Assembly: GCA_018262455.1 (NCBI GenBank)
Contig: JAGSPR010000044.1
Coordinates: 1 to 29,826 of the forward strand
Origin: Deltaproteobacteria bacterium
Lineage (GTDB): Bacteria > Myxococcota > Polyangia > Haliangiales > Haliangiaceae
DNA length: 29,826 bases
Direction of reading: 5' to 3'
In this document: positions 1 to 7,135 of the stretch, piece by piece
How the letters are laid out: every line of letters starts with the position of its first letter
How positions within the stretch are numbered: the first letter of the stretch is position 1
Made by a program: the position numbers and the translations under genes
The notes under the pieces: model-generated
Seen by the model: the letters and a program-made list of their open reading frames with translations, nothing else
Databases searched by the model: none
Told to the model about the DNA's origin: nothing

Positions 1-164
1 GCGATGAGGACAGGTTGCGAGTCGCGCAGGTGATGACCACGCTGGCTCAGTGCTTCGGCAGACGCGACGCCTGCGGCGAGGCCCACGCGCTCGCCGCCGA
101 GGCCCATGCGCTCGCTCCGCAACTCGATGCCGCGGCCGAGATCGCGGCATACTGCCGTCCCTGA
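1..164 (+). CDS. C-terminal end of an unknown protein (partial)
   Basis: An open frame enters from the left edge (phase begins at base 3) and ends at TGA 162-164, giving about 53 residues. It is rich in Ala, Leu and Glu, with a helical, TPR-like look (LAQCF...AHALAAEAHALAPQ). No stop interrupts it and its base usage resembles the neighbouring genes. The family cannot be named from this fragment. A TPR or other helical-repeat tail is an inference from composition only. Confidence 0.5.
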   Translation, partial: DEDRLRVAQVMTTLAQCFGRRDACGEAHALAAEAHALAPQLDAAAEIAAYCRP

Positions 165-212
165 TCGCGCGCGCCGAGCGGTCAGATCACGTGCCGTGCC
201 GCACCGGTTCGA

Positions 213-518
213 TCACACGCCGAGCGCGGCAGAGACCCGCTTGATCGCCGCGAGCTCGTGCGCTGACAGCCGGCCGTCGGCGGAGGACGCGTCGACCAGG
301 GTCTCGAGCAGCTGGCGCCGATCTTCGATCGGCAAGCCGCGCACGATCGCGTCGGCCTCGTCGAGGCCTTCGAGATCGATGACGCTGCGACGCTCATCCT
401 CGGTGAGCCCGAACGTCTGCATCACCGTGGCGAGGAACTCGCGTTCTTCGTCGGTGATGATGCCGTCGGCGATCAGGACCTTCGAGACCACCAGGCACTT
501 GGCCACCTTCGTGTTCAC
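213..518 (-). CDS. TerB-like domain protein
   Basis: A 101-residue protein starting at GTG (516-518). It has the look of the TerB / tellurite-resistance-B-like all-helical domain. Two similar acidic helix-turn segments are visible, ADGIITDEEREFL near residues 17-29 and SSADGRLSAHELAAI near 79-93, which are the paired DG-x-(I/L)-(T/S)-x-x-E signatures of this fold. The protein is almost entirely that single domain, with no signal peptide or membrane segment. TerB-like domains are associated with stress responses and metal-binding acidic sites, but the cellular role is not known for most members. It is divergent from the membrane protein gene to its right, so the two probably share the short region near 519-566. 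Confidence 0.75.
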   Translation of the reverse strand: MNTKVAKCLVVSKVLIADGIITDEEREFLATVMQTFGLTEDERRSVIDLEGLDEADAIVRGLPIEDRRQLLETLVDASSADGRLSAHELAAIKRVSAALGV

Positions 519-566
519 GCCGACAGTCTAGCGCCTTTGCGACACGGTTCGTGCTACCGCTCCCAG

Positions 567-1100
567 GTGGCGCGGTCCTATGTCGGGTACGTCCTGAAGC
601 GGGGCGGACGCTGGCGTGCCGATCTGCCCGGAGCGATGGCGCTCCTGTTCGCGATCATGTTCGTCGCCGGGCTCAAGCCGGACCTCCGGCACGAGCTCGG
701 CGTGTTCGTCTACGGCAGCCTGGGCGCCGCGCTGGTGTTCGGCTATCTGTGGTGGCTCGGGCATCGCTCGCTGCGCTGGAACCTCACCGCCGATGCGACA
801 GGCGTGCGACTGGTGGACCGTGCTGGCAAGACGGTCGATCTCGGGATCCCGAAAGCGATCGGCCACGGTCGGTACGCGATGCTCCTGACCGGCGGCCCGG
901 CTCGCCGGCTCACGCCGCACATCTGGGTCTCGATCGAGACCCGCGATGGCCGCACGTTCGTGTTCCAGCGTGCGATGGGCGCCCTCGAGCACGTCCCGAA
1001 GCACTGGCCAGAGGCGACGTCGCCACGAACGTCCGACGTGTACTCGAGCCTCGGCTTCGATCCGGTCGCGTTCCACGACGCGATCGCCGTCACGGCTTGA
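567..1100 (+). CDS. Small two-helix membrane protein, unknown function
   Basis: The frame is open from a TTG at 537, but GTG 567 (MARSYVGYVLKRGG) leaves more room for a promoter between this gene and the divergent TerB-like gene, so I prefer it; neither start has a clear ribosome site. The N-terminal third carries two hydrophobic helices (ALLFAIMFVAG and LGAALVFGYLWW), preceded by a basic segment. The rest is soluble and beta-rich (WNLTADATGVRLVDRAGKTV...), resembling the membrane-attached PH-like domains of bacterial integral proteins. That resemblance is impressionistic. No catalytic motif is visible and I do not assign a function. Confidence 0.6.
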   Translation: MARSYVGYVLKRGGRWRADLPGAMALLFAIMFVAGLKPDLRHELGVFVYGSLGAALVFGYLWWLGHRSLRWNLTADATGVRLVDRAGKTVDLGIPKAIGHGRYAMLLTGGPARRLTPHIWVSIETRDGRTFVFQRAMGALEHVPKHWPEATSPRTSDVYSSLGFDPVAFHDAIAVTA

Positions 1101-1106
1101 GCTCGA

Positions 1107-1877
1107 TCAGGGCGGCGGCTCGAACCGGTAGAACCCTGCAAGCTGCGCGTGGAGCTCGGGCTCGCTGCGGGCCAGCTCTTCGGGCTGAAGGAAGTACGCC
1201 TCGGTGGCCACCGCGAAGAACTCGGCTTCGTTCGTCGCGCCGTAGTCGTCGAGGAAGTGGCGCTTGCCCGCCTCCACGCGCTGGCGCAGCTCGCGCACCG
1301 CCTGAGAGCAGACCTCGGCCCATGCCCTCCGGGCCGCGCGGTCCGCGAGCGGGGGGGTGCCGTCGACCGTGCCGTCGAGCATGTCGATCTTGTGCGCGAA
1401 TTCGTGGAACACAACGTTGCGCACAGCGCCGCTGCGTCCGCCGGCCAGCACGTCGTCCCACGCGAGGATCACCGGCCCGCCGAGGTGCGCCTCGCCGTGG
1501 ATCGGCGTGCCCGCCTCGTCGACGGCAACGCCCCCAGGGTCGAACAAGCCACGGCGCCGGGCAGGCGAGACGACCGTCGCCGGGTAGACGAGGATCGACT
1601 CCACATCCTCGTACAGCGCGTGCTCCCGGCCGAGCAGCAACATGCACGCCTGTGCCGCGATCGTCACCTCGATCTCGTCGGTCAGCTCGAGGCCGCCGCA
1701 GCCTTCCCAGTGCTTCTCGGACATGAACACCTGGGTCAGCTCGCGGAGCCGTTGCTGGACGTCCTCCCCGAGGCGCCCCCACATCGCGACGTGCTGCGCG
1801 AGGAAGCCGTTCCAATGCCGAGGGAACGGCCGCTCCAGCAGCTTGCTGCGACGGCGTTCCGTCAACCACTCGAACAC
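1107..1877 (-). CDS. mtfA: MtfA-like zinc metallopeptidase (M90), paralog 1
   Basis: A 256-residue protein starting at GTG 1877. It matches the MtfA/M90 family over its full length. It has the N-terminal segment RPFPRHW, the conserved EKHWEGCGGLELTDE block (54-68), a VYPATV block, the LAWDDVLAGG block, and the zinc site HEFAHKIDM (His158, Glu159, His162). The third acidic ligand region is NEAEFFAVATE (216-226). In enterobacteria MtfA is a cytosolic aminopeptidase that binds the glucose repressor Mlc. No Mlc-like gene is seen here, so the partner is unknown. A second full-length paralog lies at 2484-3260 on the same strand. The selenoprotein gene sits between them on the other strand, its start 54 bases from this start. 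Confidence 0.9.
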   Translation of the reverse strand: MFEWLTERRRSKLLERPFPRHWNGFLAQHVAMWGRLGEDVQQRLRELTQVFMSEKHWEGCGGLELTDEIEVTIAAQACMLLLGREHALYEDVESILVYPATVVSPARRRGLFDPGGVAVDEAGTPIHGEAHLGGPVILAWDDVLAGGRSGAVRNVVFHEFAHKIDMLDGTVDGTPPLADRAARRAWAEVCSQAVRELRQRVEAGKRHFLDDYGATNEAEFFAVATEAYFLQPEELARSEPELHAQLAGFYRFEPPP

Positions 1878-1931
1878 CCAGCCAGACTACACTGCACCCA
1901 CGTACCCGGCCCCTCTGCCCAGGATGTCCTG

Positions 1932-2447
1932 ATGACTCAGAAGCACCTGCTGCTCGCGCTCCTCGTCGCGATCGCCTGCTCGCACCCTGCGCCGGAGGGC
2001 ACCGTGACCGGCGCGGCCGCACCCGCCACCTCGTTCACCACCACCAAGGGCGCGACCGTCGCGCTCGCGGACACGTGGGGCGCGCACAGCCAGACGATCG
2101 TCGTGTTCTATCGCGGCTTCTTCTGACACAGCTGCACCCGCTGGCTCGGCGAGCTGGCAAGTCACGCGACCGAGCTCGAGACCCGGCGGATCGCGATCGT
2201 CGCGGTCTCGGCCGATCAGCTCGACGATCTGATCGGGCTCGGCAAGACCCTCCCCGGCGTCACCCTCGTCAGCGATCCACGGCTCGAGGCGTCCGCTGCC
2301 TGGGGCCTCCGGGTCCCCGGGGCCGAACAGCCGTCCCCCGCCACCTTCGTCGTCGACGCCGGCGGCATCATCCGCTGGCGCAAGCTCGGCGACGAGCGCG
2401 GCGACTGGCCGACCTACGCGGAGCTCGCCGCGGGCCTCGCCCGCTAG
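1932..2447 (+). CDS. Selenocysteine-containing peroxiredoxin-like lipoprotein (in-frame TGA read as Sec)
   Basis: ATG 1932 is preceded by AGGA (1921-1924) at ideal spacing. The frame runs to TGA 2124-2126, then continues open for 106 codons to TAG 2445-2447. Read through, it gives 171 residues with the order of a peroxiredoxin/AhpC-TSA fold. The features are a lipoprotein-like signal (LLLALLVAIAC, Cys16), the strand-plus-loop IVVFYRGFF then residue 65 (TGA) then HSCTRWLGEL, then IAIVAVSAD, LVSDPRLEASAAWGL and PATFVVDAGG. In the family the motif is FYRG-x-W-C-P-x-C, so the TGA replaces exactly the peroxidatic Cys, making U65-H-S-C68. A SECIS-like hairpin follows at once. Ordinary calling would stop at a 64-residue fragment or drop the gene. 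Prx-like selenoproteins with UxxC are known in bacteria. Envelope location and peroxide or disulfide chemistry are inferred. A nonsense mutation of TGC is the alternative. Confidence 0.85.
2127..2156 (+). promoter_or_regulatory. Putative bacterial SECIS element
   Basis: Directly 3' of TGA 2124-2126 the RNA can form a hairpin. The outer stem CAGCU (2129-2133) pairs with AGCUG (2152-2156), and the inner stem CCG (2138-2140) pairs with CGG (2147-2149). The apical loop is CUGGCU (2141-2146) with a GG at 2143-2144, 17-18 bases after the TGA. Bacterial SECIS elements lie immediately downstream of the UGA within the coding region and have a G in the apical loop about 16-37 bases from it, so geometry and position fit. 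Fold energy was not computed. Confidence 0.65.
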
Positions 2448-2483
2448 CCCTGGGGTCAGGCACCGGCGACCGGCGGACCGCGT

Positions 2484-3260
2484 TCAATCGAGGTAGCGTG
2501 CGCGCAGGCGGTAGAAGTCGGCGAGCACCGCGTAGAGCGCGGGGTGCTCCCACGCCAGCGCGAACGGCCGGCAGAACAGCGTCTCGGTGGCGACCGCGAA
2601 GAACTCGGCCTCGTTGGTCGCGCCATACGCATCGATCACCGTCGGCTCTCCGGCATCGACGCGCATCCGGAGCTCGTTGTAGCCGGCGGTCAGGACCTCG
2701 CCCCAGCGCTCGCGTTCGCCGGCGTTCGCCAGCGGCGGCGTCCCATCGACCGCGCCATTCGCCATGTCGATCTTGTGAGCGAGCTCGTGAAACACGACGT
2801 TGCCCGACACCTCCTCGCGTCCACCCGCGAGCACGCTGTCCCACGCCAGGACGACCGGTCCGCCGAGCATCGCCTCGCCGAGGATCGTGTGCCCGTGCCC
2901 GACCGGCGATCGAGGCTGCTCGAACGTGCCGAGGCGCCGCGGCGGAGAGATCATCGTCGACGGGTATACGAGGATCGAGGCCACATCCTTGTACAGCCGG
3001 GTGTCCTCGTGCCCCAGGAGCAGCACACATGCCTGCGCCGCGATCGTCACCTGGATCTCCTCGGTCAGCTCGAGCCCGCCGCAACCTTCCCAGTGCTTCT
3101 CGGCCACGAAGACCTGCACGAGCTCGCGGAGCATGGCCCGCGATCCGGGATCGAGCCGGCGCGCGATCGCCACGTTGTCATCGATGATCGCGTCCCACTC
3201 CGGAGGGAACGGGGCCGAGAGGATCCGACGGCGACGGCGCTTGGCGAGCCAGCGGAGCAT
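2484..3260 (-). CDS. mtfA: MtfA-like zinc metallopeptidase (M90), paralog 2
   Basis: A 258-residue protein starting at ATG 3260. It is a full-length paralog of the protein at 1107-1877, with the same motif positions: EKHWEGCGGLELTEE (54-68), LAWDSVLAGG, HELAHKIDM (His158, Glu159, His162) and NEAEFFAVATE. The two align almost without gaps through the zinc site, which points to an ancestral tandem duplication. They differ most in the middle loop (about 108-128) and at the C-terminus. All zinc and catalytic residues are kept in both, so both are probably active. The gene converges on the selenoprotein gene, whose stop is 36 bases from this stop. Confidence 0.9.
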   Translation of the reverse strand: MLRWLAKRRRRRILSAPFPPEWDAIIDDNVAIARRLDPGSRAMLRELVQVFVAEKHWEGCGGLELTEEIQVTIAAQACVLLLGHEDTRLYKDVASILVYPSTMISPPRRLGTFEQPRSPVGHGHTILGEAMLGGPVVLAWDSVLAGGREEVSGNVVFHELAHKIDMANGAVDGTPPLANAGERERWGEVLTAGYNELRMRVDAGEPTVIDAYGATNEAEFFAVATETLFCRPFALAWEHPALYAVLADFYRLRARYLD

Positions 3261-3321
3261 GCAGCCAAGCTAAGTCCCGGGGGCCACCCGAGCGACTCGC
3301 CCGATCGGCCAGGTCGACGGC

Positions 3322-5046
3322 TCAGGCGCGGGCGGGCTGGCCCTTGCGAGGGCGGGCCGCCTCGGCGAGCAGCTCGGCGGCGTGCGCCTTGGCCTTCGAC
3401 GTGGCGTGCCCCCCGAGCATCCGCGCAAGCTCGTCCTTGCGGGCCGGGACCGACAGCCGGCGGACCTGGGTCTCCGTCCGGCCATCGATCTCGGTCTTCT
3501 CGACGTGGAAGTGGTGATCCGCGAACGCTGCGATCTGTGGGAGATGGGTCACGCACAGCACCTGCCGGCCGGACTCGAGCGAGGCAACCGCGCGGATCTG
3601 CGATCCCACGACCTGGGCGGTGGCCCCGCCGATCCCGGTATCGACCTCATCGAACACGTAGGTCGCGACCTCGTCGGCGCGCCGCAATGACAGCTTGAGC
3701 GCAAGCATGATGCGCGACAGCTCTCCGCCCGAGGCGACCTTCGTGAGCGGACGAGTTTCCTCGCCCTTGTTGGACGCGAGCATCAGCTCGATCCGATCGG
3801 AGCCCGCCGGGCCGAGCGCGCGGCCCTCGATCACGACCGAGAGCCGCGCCGAGCCCATCCCGAGCTCGGCCAGCGCCGCCGCGACCTCCTTCTCGAGCCG
3901 ACGCGCGGCCTTCTTGCGACTCTGGGTGAGCGCGGTCGCCGCCGCGATGGCCGACGCCTCCGCCTTCGCCCGCGCCGCGTTGATCTCGGCGATCCGGACG
4001 TCACGGCCGGCGAGCAGGTCGAGCTCGGTCCGCAGCTCGATCGCCTTCGCCATGACCTCGTCGAGGCTGCCGTTGTGCTTGCGCGTCAGCCTGCGGATCA
4101 GCGCGAGCCGCTCGTCGAGCAGCGCGAGCCGTTCGGGATCCCCCTCCAGGCGATCGGCGTAGCCGCGCAGCTGATCTGCGGCATCGTCGATCAGGGTCTC
4201 GATCTCGACGAGCTGGCGCGCGAGCGTCTCGAGCTGGGGATCGATCCGCACCGCACGCTCGACCTCGCGTGCCGCGCCGGCGACCCGATCGCGTGCGCTG
4301 TCAGAGCGGTCGTCACCGCCGTACAGCAGCTCCTCGGCCGCCCGGGCGGCACTCTGCAGCAGATCGACCGACGCGAGCCGCGCCCGCTCGACGTCGATCG
4401 CGACGTCCTCTCCCGCGGTGAGCGCGGCGCCGTCGAGCTCCTCGAGCTGGTAGCGCAGGTAGTCGATGCGGGCCTCGCGCGCGCGCTCGTCGCCACCAAG
4501 TGCCGCGAGCTCGCCGTCGCACCGGCGCAGCTCGGCCCACGTCTCGATCATCGTCGTCACGAGCTCGCCCGACTCGCCAAATGAATCGATGAGCTCGAGG
4601 TGTCGGCCTGGATCGACGAGCCCCTGATGCTGGTGTTGACCCGACAGGTCGATCAGCAGCGCGCCGAGCTCGGCGAGCCGCGCCGCGGTGGTGAGCGCAC
4701 CGTTGACATACGTCCTGCTCCGCCCGCCCCGCTGGATCACGCGGCGGATGAACACCTCGTCCCGCTCGCTCGCGCTCGACGCTGGTAGGCCGGCACCCTC
4801 GATCACGGCGGCGACGCGCGCCCGCAAATCGTCGGGGACCTCGACGATCGCTTCGACGACCGCCTCCTCGGCACCCGCCCGCGGGATGTCGGCCGACGCC
4901 CGACCGCCACGCAGCAGGTTGACGGCCTCGACGATGAGTGACTTGCCCGCGCCGGTCTCGCCGGTGAGCACGTTCATCCCGGCGCCGAGCTCGATCTCGA
5001 CGTCAGACAGGATCGCGAAGTTGGTGACTCGTAGGTGCCGCAGCAT
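3322..5046 (-). CDS. recN: DNA repair protein RecN
   Basis: RecN is the SMC-like ATPase of bacterial double-strand-break repair. From the start chosen here it is 574 residues, normal for the family. ATG 5046 ([13 protein letters not shown]) has AAGGAG eight bases upstream; the frame is also open nine codons further up but without a ribosome site. The N-terminal lobe has Walker A GETGAGKS (29-36) and a Q-loop region with GQHQHQG. The centre is a long coiled-coil-like segment rich in Ala, Arg, Glu and Leu. The C-terminal lobe has the ABC signature ASGGELSR, the Walker B and D-loop [10 protein letters not shown], and an H-loop VTHLPQIAA. The protein ends in a short basic tail ([10 protein letters not shown]). 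It follows nadK on the same strand by about 100 bases, a gene order common in bacteria. Confidence 0.96.
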   Translation of the reverse strand: MLRHLRVTNFAILSDVEIELGAGMNVLTGETGAGKSLIVEAVNLLRGGRASADIPRAGAEEAVVEAIVEVPDDLRARVAAVIEGAGLPASSASERDEVFIRRVIQRGGRSRTYVNGALTTAARLAELGALLIDLSGQHQHQGLVDPGRHLELIDSFGESGELVTTMIETWAELRRCDGELAALGGDERAREARIDYLRYQLEELDGAALTAGEDVAIDVERARLASVDLLQSAARAAEELLYGGDDRSDSARDRVAGAAREVERAVRIDPQLETLARQLVEIETLIDDAADQLRGYADRLEGDPERLALLDERLALIRRLTRKHNGSLDEVMAKAIELRTELDLLAGRDVRIAEINAARAKAEASAIAAATALTQSRKKAARRLEKEVAAALAELGMGSARLSVVIEGRALGPAGSDRIELMLASNKGEETRPLTKVASGGELSRIMLALKLSLRRADEVATYVFDEVDTGIGGATAQVVGSQIRAVASLESGRQVLCVTHLPQIAAFADHHFHVEKTEIDGRTETQVRRLSVPARKDELARMLGGHATSKAKAHAAELLAEAARPRKGQPARA

Positions 5047-5150
5047 CGCCAGTTCTCCTTGGATTGAGCGCATCGATCCCGCTGCGCGTGAAACCGCAGC
5101 TGGCTCGCGGAACGCCAGTCGAATTCAGTGACTCGTCGGGGATCGCCGCA

Positions 5151-6023
5151 TCAGCCGTCTTCCTTGCGATCCGACCGCGCTCCCCAGTGCAGCTTGTCGC
5201 GCATGACGTCAAAGAAGCCCATCGGCGAGGCGAACAGGATCAGTGGCGACGGGGCCGCGGTCATCTCGACGACGTCGCCAGGCAAGAACGAGTGAGCCCA
5301 CTGCGCGTCGACCGTGAGGATCACGCCACGCACATCGGCGCCGAGCTGCAGCCGGATCGTCGCGTTCTCCTGGATCACGAGCGGCCGGTTGGTCAGCGCG
5401 TGCGCGCAGATCGGCGTCATGGTCATCGCATCGTGGCCGGGCACGACAATCGGGCCGCCCGCGGCCATGCTGTATGCGGTCGATCCGGTCGGGGTCGCGA
5501 CGATCAGCCCGTCTGCGCGATACGAGGCAACGAACTGCGCGTCGACGAACGCGTCGATCCCGACGAGCCGTGCCATCGCCCCTTGGTGCAGCACGGCATC
5601 ATTGAGGGCGTAGCGGATCACGGGCTCGCTGCCCGCGCGCGTGAACTTCACCGCGAGCCGCATCCGGCGCTCGAGCGGCAACTTGCCAGCGATCGCTGCC
5701 TCGAGCGCGGTCCGGGCGTCGGCGGCGGGATAGCCGGTGAGAAATCCGAGCTGGCCGAAATTGACGCCGAGCACCGGGCGCTTGTGGTCGGCGACGATCC
5801 TGGCCGCGCGGAGCATGGTCCCATCGCCCCCGAGCACCACCGCGAGATCGATCGAGGCGCCCAGCTGGTCCTCCGGCAAGATCTCGGCGCCGGCTGGAGC
5901 GACCTGATCTTCGGTGGTTACGAGGGATGTGTGGCCGGATTCGTGGAGCCAGGCAACCAGCTCCTCCAGGAGCATGCCGGCCTCGGACTTGTCCGGCTTG
6001 AGAATGAAACCTACTCTCGACAC
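5151..6023 (-). CDS. nadK: NAD kinase
   Basis: This enzyme phosphorylates NAD to NADP with ATP or polyphosphate in the cytosol. It is 290 residues, as usual. The start is GTG 6021-6023 (MSRVGFILKP), with AGAGGG just upstream. The signature GGDGTM lies at 65-70, followed by VNFGQLGFLT, the LNDAVLHQG block (LNE is more usual, here Asp), and the conserved glycine-rich YRADGLIVATPTGSTAYS segment with GGPIV. The C-terminal half has the beta-rich NAD kinase fold (TNRPLVI...). It lies upstream of recN in transcription, with divergent rplM to its right. Confidence 0.96.
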   Translation of the reverse strand: MSRVGFILKPDKSEAGMLLEELVAWLHESGHTSLVTTEDQVAPAGAEILPEDQLGASIDLAVVLGGDGTMLRAARIVADHKRPVLGVNFGQLGFLTGYPAADARTALEAAIAGKLPLERRMRLAVKFTRAGSEPVIRYALNDAVLHQGAMARLVGIDAFVDAQFVASYRADGLIVATPTGSTAYSMAAGGPIVVPGHDAMTMTPICAHALTNRPLVIQENATIRLQLGADVRGVILTVDAQWAHSFLPGDVVEMTAAPSPLILFASPMGFFDVMRDKLHWGARSDRKEDG

Positions 6024-6119
6024 CCCTCTTTGGTATCACAGGCCGCTGACACTGAACTAAGGAACAGTGCACTTGCCCACCGGCCCATAGGTCTATATGG
6101 TGTCGCCGCGCGCCCCGTC

Positions 6120-6148
6120 TTGACAGGCGTTTCGCGGTTTTGTACACG
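6120..6148 (+). promoter_or_regulatory. Probable sigma70 promoter of rplM-rpsI
   Basis: A perfect -35 hexamer TTGACA (6120-6125) is followed after 17 bases by TACACG (6143-6148), a weak -10 with a TG immediately before it. It lies 23 bases upstream of the rplM start in the nadK/rplM divergent region. A short inverted repeat CCATA/TATGG (6085-6100) lies further upstream. Confidence 0.65.
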
Positions 6149-6170
6149 ACTCCTCCTTCGAGAAATGCCC

Positions 6171-6647
6171 ATGAACGGAACGACGCAAAGAAGCTCGTGG
6201 CTCACCAAAGAGGCCGGCGAGGCACAACGAGAGTGGTACGTGATCGACGCGACCGGGCATACGCTCGGCCGTCTCGCGTCCCGCATCGCGATGGTGCTTC
6301 GCGGCAAGCACAAGGCCACGTACACCCCCAACGTTGATATGGGCGATTTCGTGATCGTCCTCAATGCGGGCGGGGTCCGGTTGACCGGTACCAAGCCCGA
6401 CAAGAAGCTGTATCAGCACCACACCCTGTTTCCGGGCGGTATCCGGACCCGGCTCGCCAAGGACGTCCTTGCCACCGACCCCGAGCGCGCGATCCGCGAA
6501 GCGGTGTGGGGCATGATGCCGAAGGGACCGCTCGGCCGCCGAGTGATCAAGAAGCTGAAGATCTACAAGACGGCAGCGCACGATCATGCGGCGCAGCAGC
6601 CGCGGGTCCTCGAGCTGCCGATCCAACACGCGACTCCGAAGAACTAG
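6171..6647 (+). CDS. rplM: 50S ribosomal protein L13
   Basis: Ribosomal protein uL13, 158 residues from ATG 6171; another in-frame ATG lies two codons upstream (6165) but is too close to the GAG-type ribosome site. Family blocks are all visible: [62 protein letters not shown], and the near C-terminal [20 protein letters not shown]. The N-terminal extension of about 20 residues ([19 protein letters not shown]) is slightly longer than in many bacteria. Transcription comes from the TTGACA promoter upstream. The stop is followed directly by rpsI, the usual L13-S9 operon. Confidence 0.98.
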   Translation: MNGTTQRSSWLTKEAGEAQREWYVIDATGHTLGRLASRIAMVLRGKHKATYTPNVDMGDFVIVLNAGGVRLTGTKPDKKLYQHHTLFPGGIRTRLAKDVLATDPERAIREAVWGMMPKGPLGRRVIKKLKIYKTAAHDHAAQQPRVLELPIQHATPKN

Positions 6648-6648
6648 G

Positions 6649-7044
6649 ATGACGACGATGCAGAAGACCTACGCCACCGGCCGCCGCAAGACCGCCATCG
6701 CTCGCGTCTGGCTCACCGCCGGCGACGGCAAGATCGTCATCAACGATCGCAACGACGAGGACTACTTCTCGCGCCCCACTGCCCGGATGGTGATCCGACA
6801 GGGGCTCGAAGAGGTCGCGCTGCTCGACCAGTACAACGTCGTCGCCACCGTCAAAGGCGGCGGAATCTCGTCACAGGCCGGCGCGATCCGTCACGGGATC
6901 ACCCGCGCCCTGATGAAGATCGACAGCGAGCTCCGCCCGAAGCTGAAGGCAGCCGGCTACGTCACGCGCGACCCTCGCAAGAAGGAGCGCAAGAAGTACG
7001 GCCAGAAGGCCGCCCGCGCTCGGTTCCAGTTCAGCAAGCGCTGA
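6649..7044 (+). CDS. rpsI: 30S ribosomal protein S9
   Basis: Ribosomal protein uS9, 131 residues from ATG 6649 ([20 protein letters not shown]); the ATG at 6658 is an alternative start. The family marks are [13 protein letters not shown], the [14 protein letters not shown] block, [17 protein letters not shown], and the C-terminal tail [17 protein letters not shown], whose terminal Lys-Arg reaches the tRNA in the ribosomal P site. The gene starts one base after the rplM stop, so translation is probably coupled. A stem-loop with a T-rich tail follows. Confidence 0.98.
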   Translation: MTTMQKTYATGRRKTAIARVWLTAGDGKIVINDRNDEDYFSRPTARMVIRQGLEEVALLDQYNVVATVKGGGISSQAGAIRHGITRALMKIDSELRPKLKAAGYVTRDPRKKERKKYGQKAARARFQFSKR

Positions 7045-7059
7045 TCCTGGGCCAATCGG

Positions 7060-7117
7060 GTCGGACCCTCGGGTCCGACGAGCGCCGCGCTCTCTACGAG
7101 CCGCGGCGTTTGTCGTT
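7060..7117 (+). terminator. Intrinsic terminator after rpsI
   Basis: Two inverted repeats follow the rpsI stop. The first is GTCGGACCC/GGGTCCGAC (7060-7079), a perfect repeat with a two-base centre. The second is CGCCGCGCTC (7083-7092) pairing with GAG-c-CGCGGCG (7098-7108), followed by TTTGTCGTTTT. The second has the stem plus T-rich tail of an intrinsic terminator. The first may be an extra stem or an operator. Confidence 0.7.
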
Positions 7118-7135
7118 TTCGGATACGCTGTCGCG

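Noticed and set aside
1932..2126. A stand-alone 64-residue protein ending at TGA 2126
   Set aside because: The peroxiredoxin frame continues in phase for 106 codons after the TGA, which falls on the active-site Cys position, so a short protein would be a broken fold.
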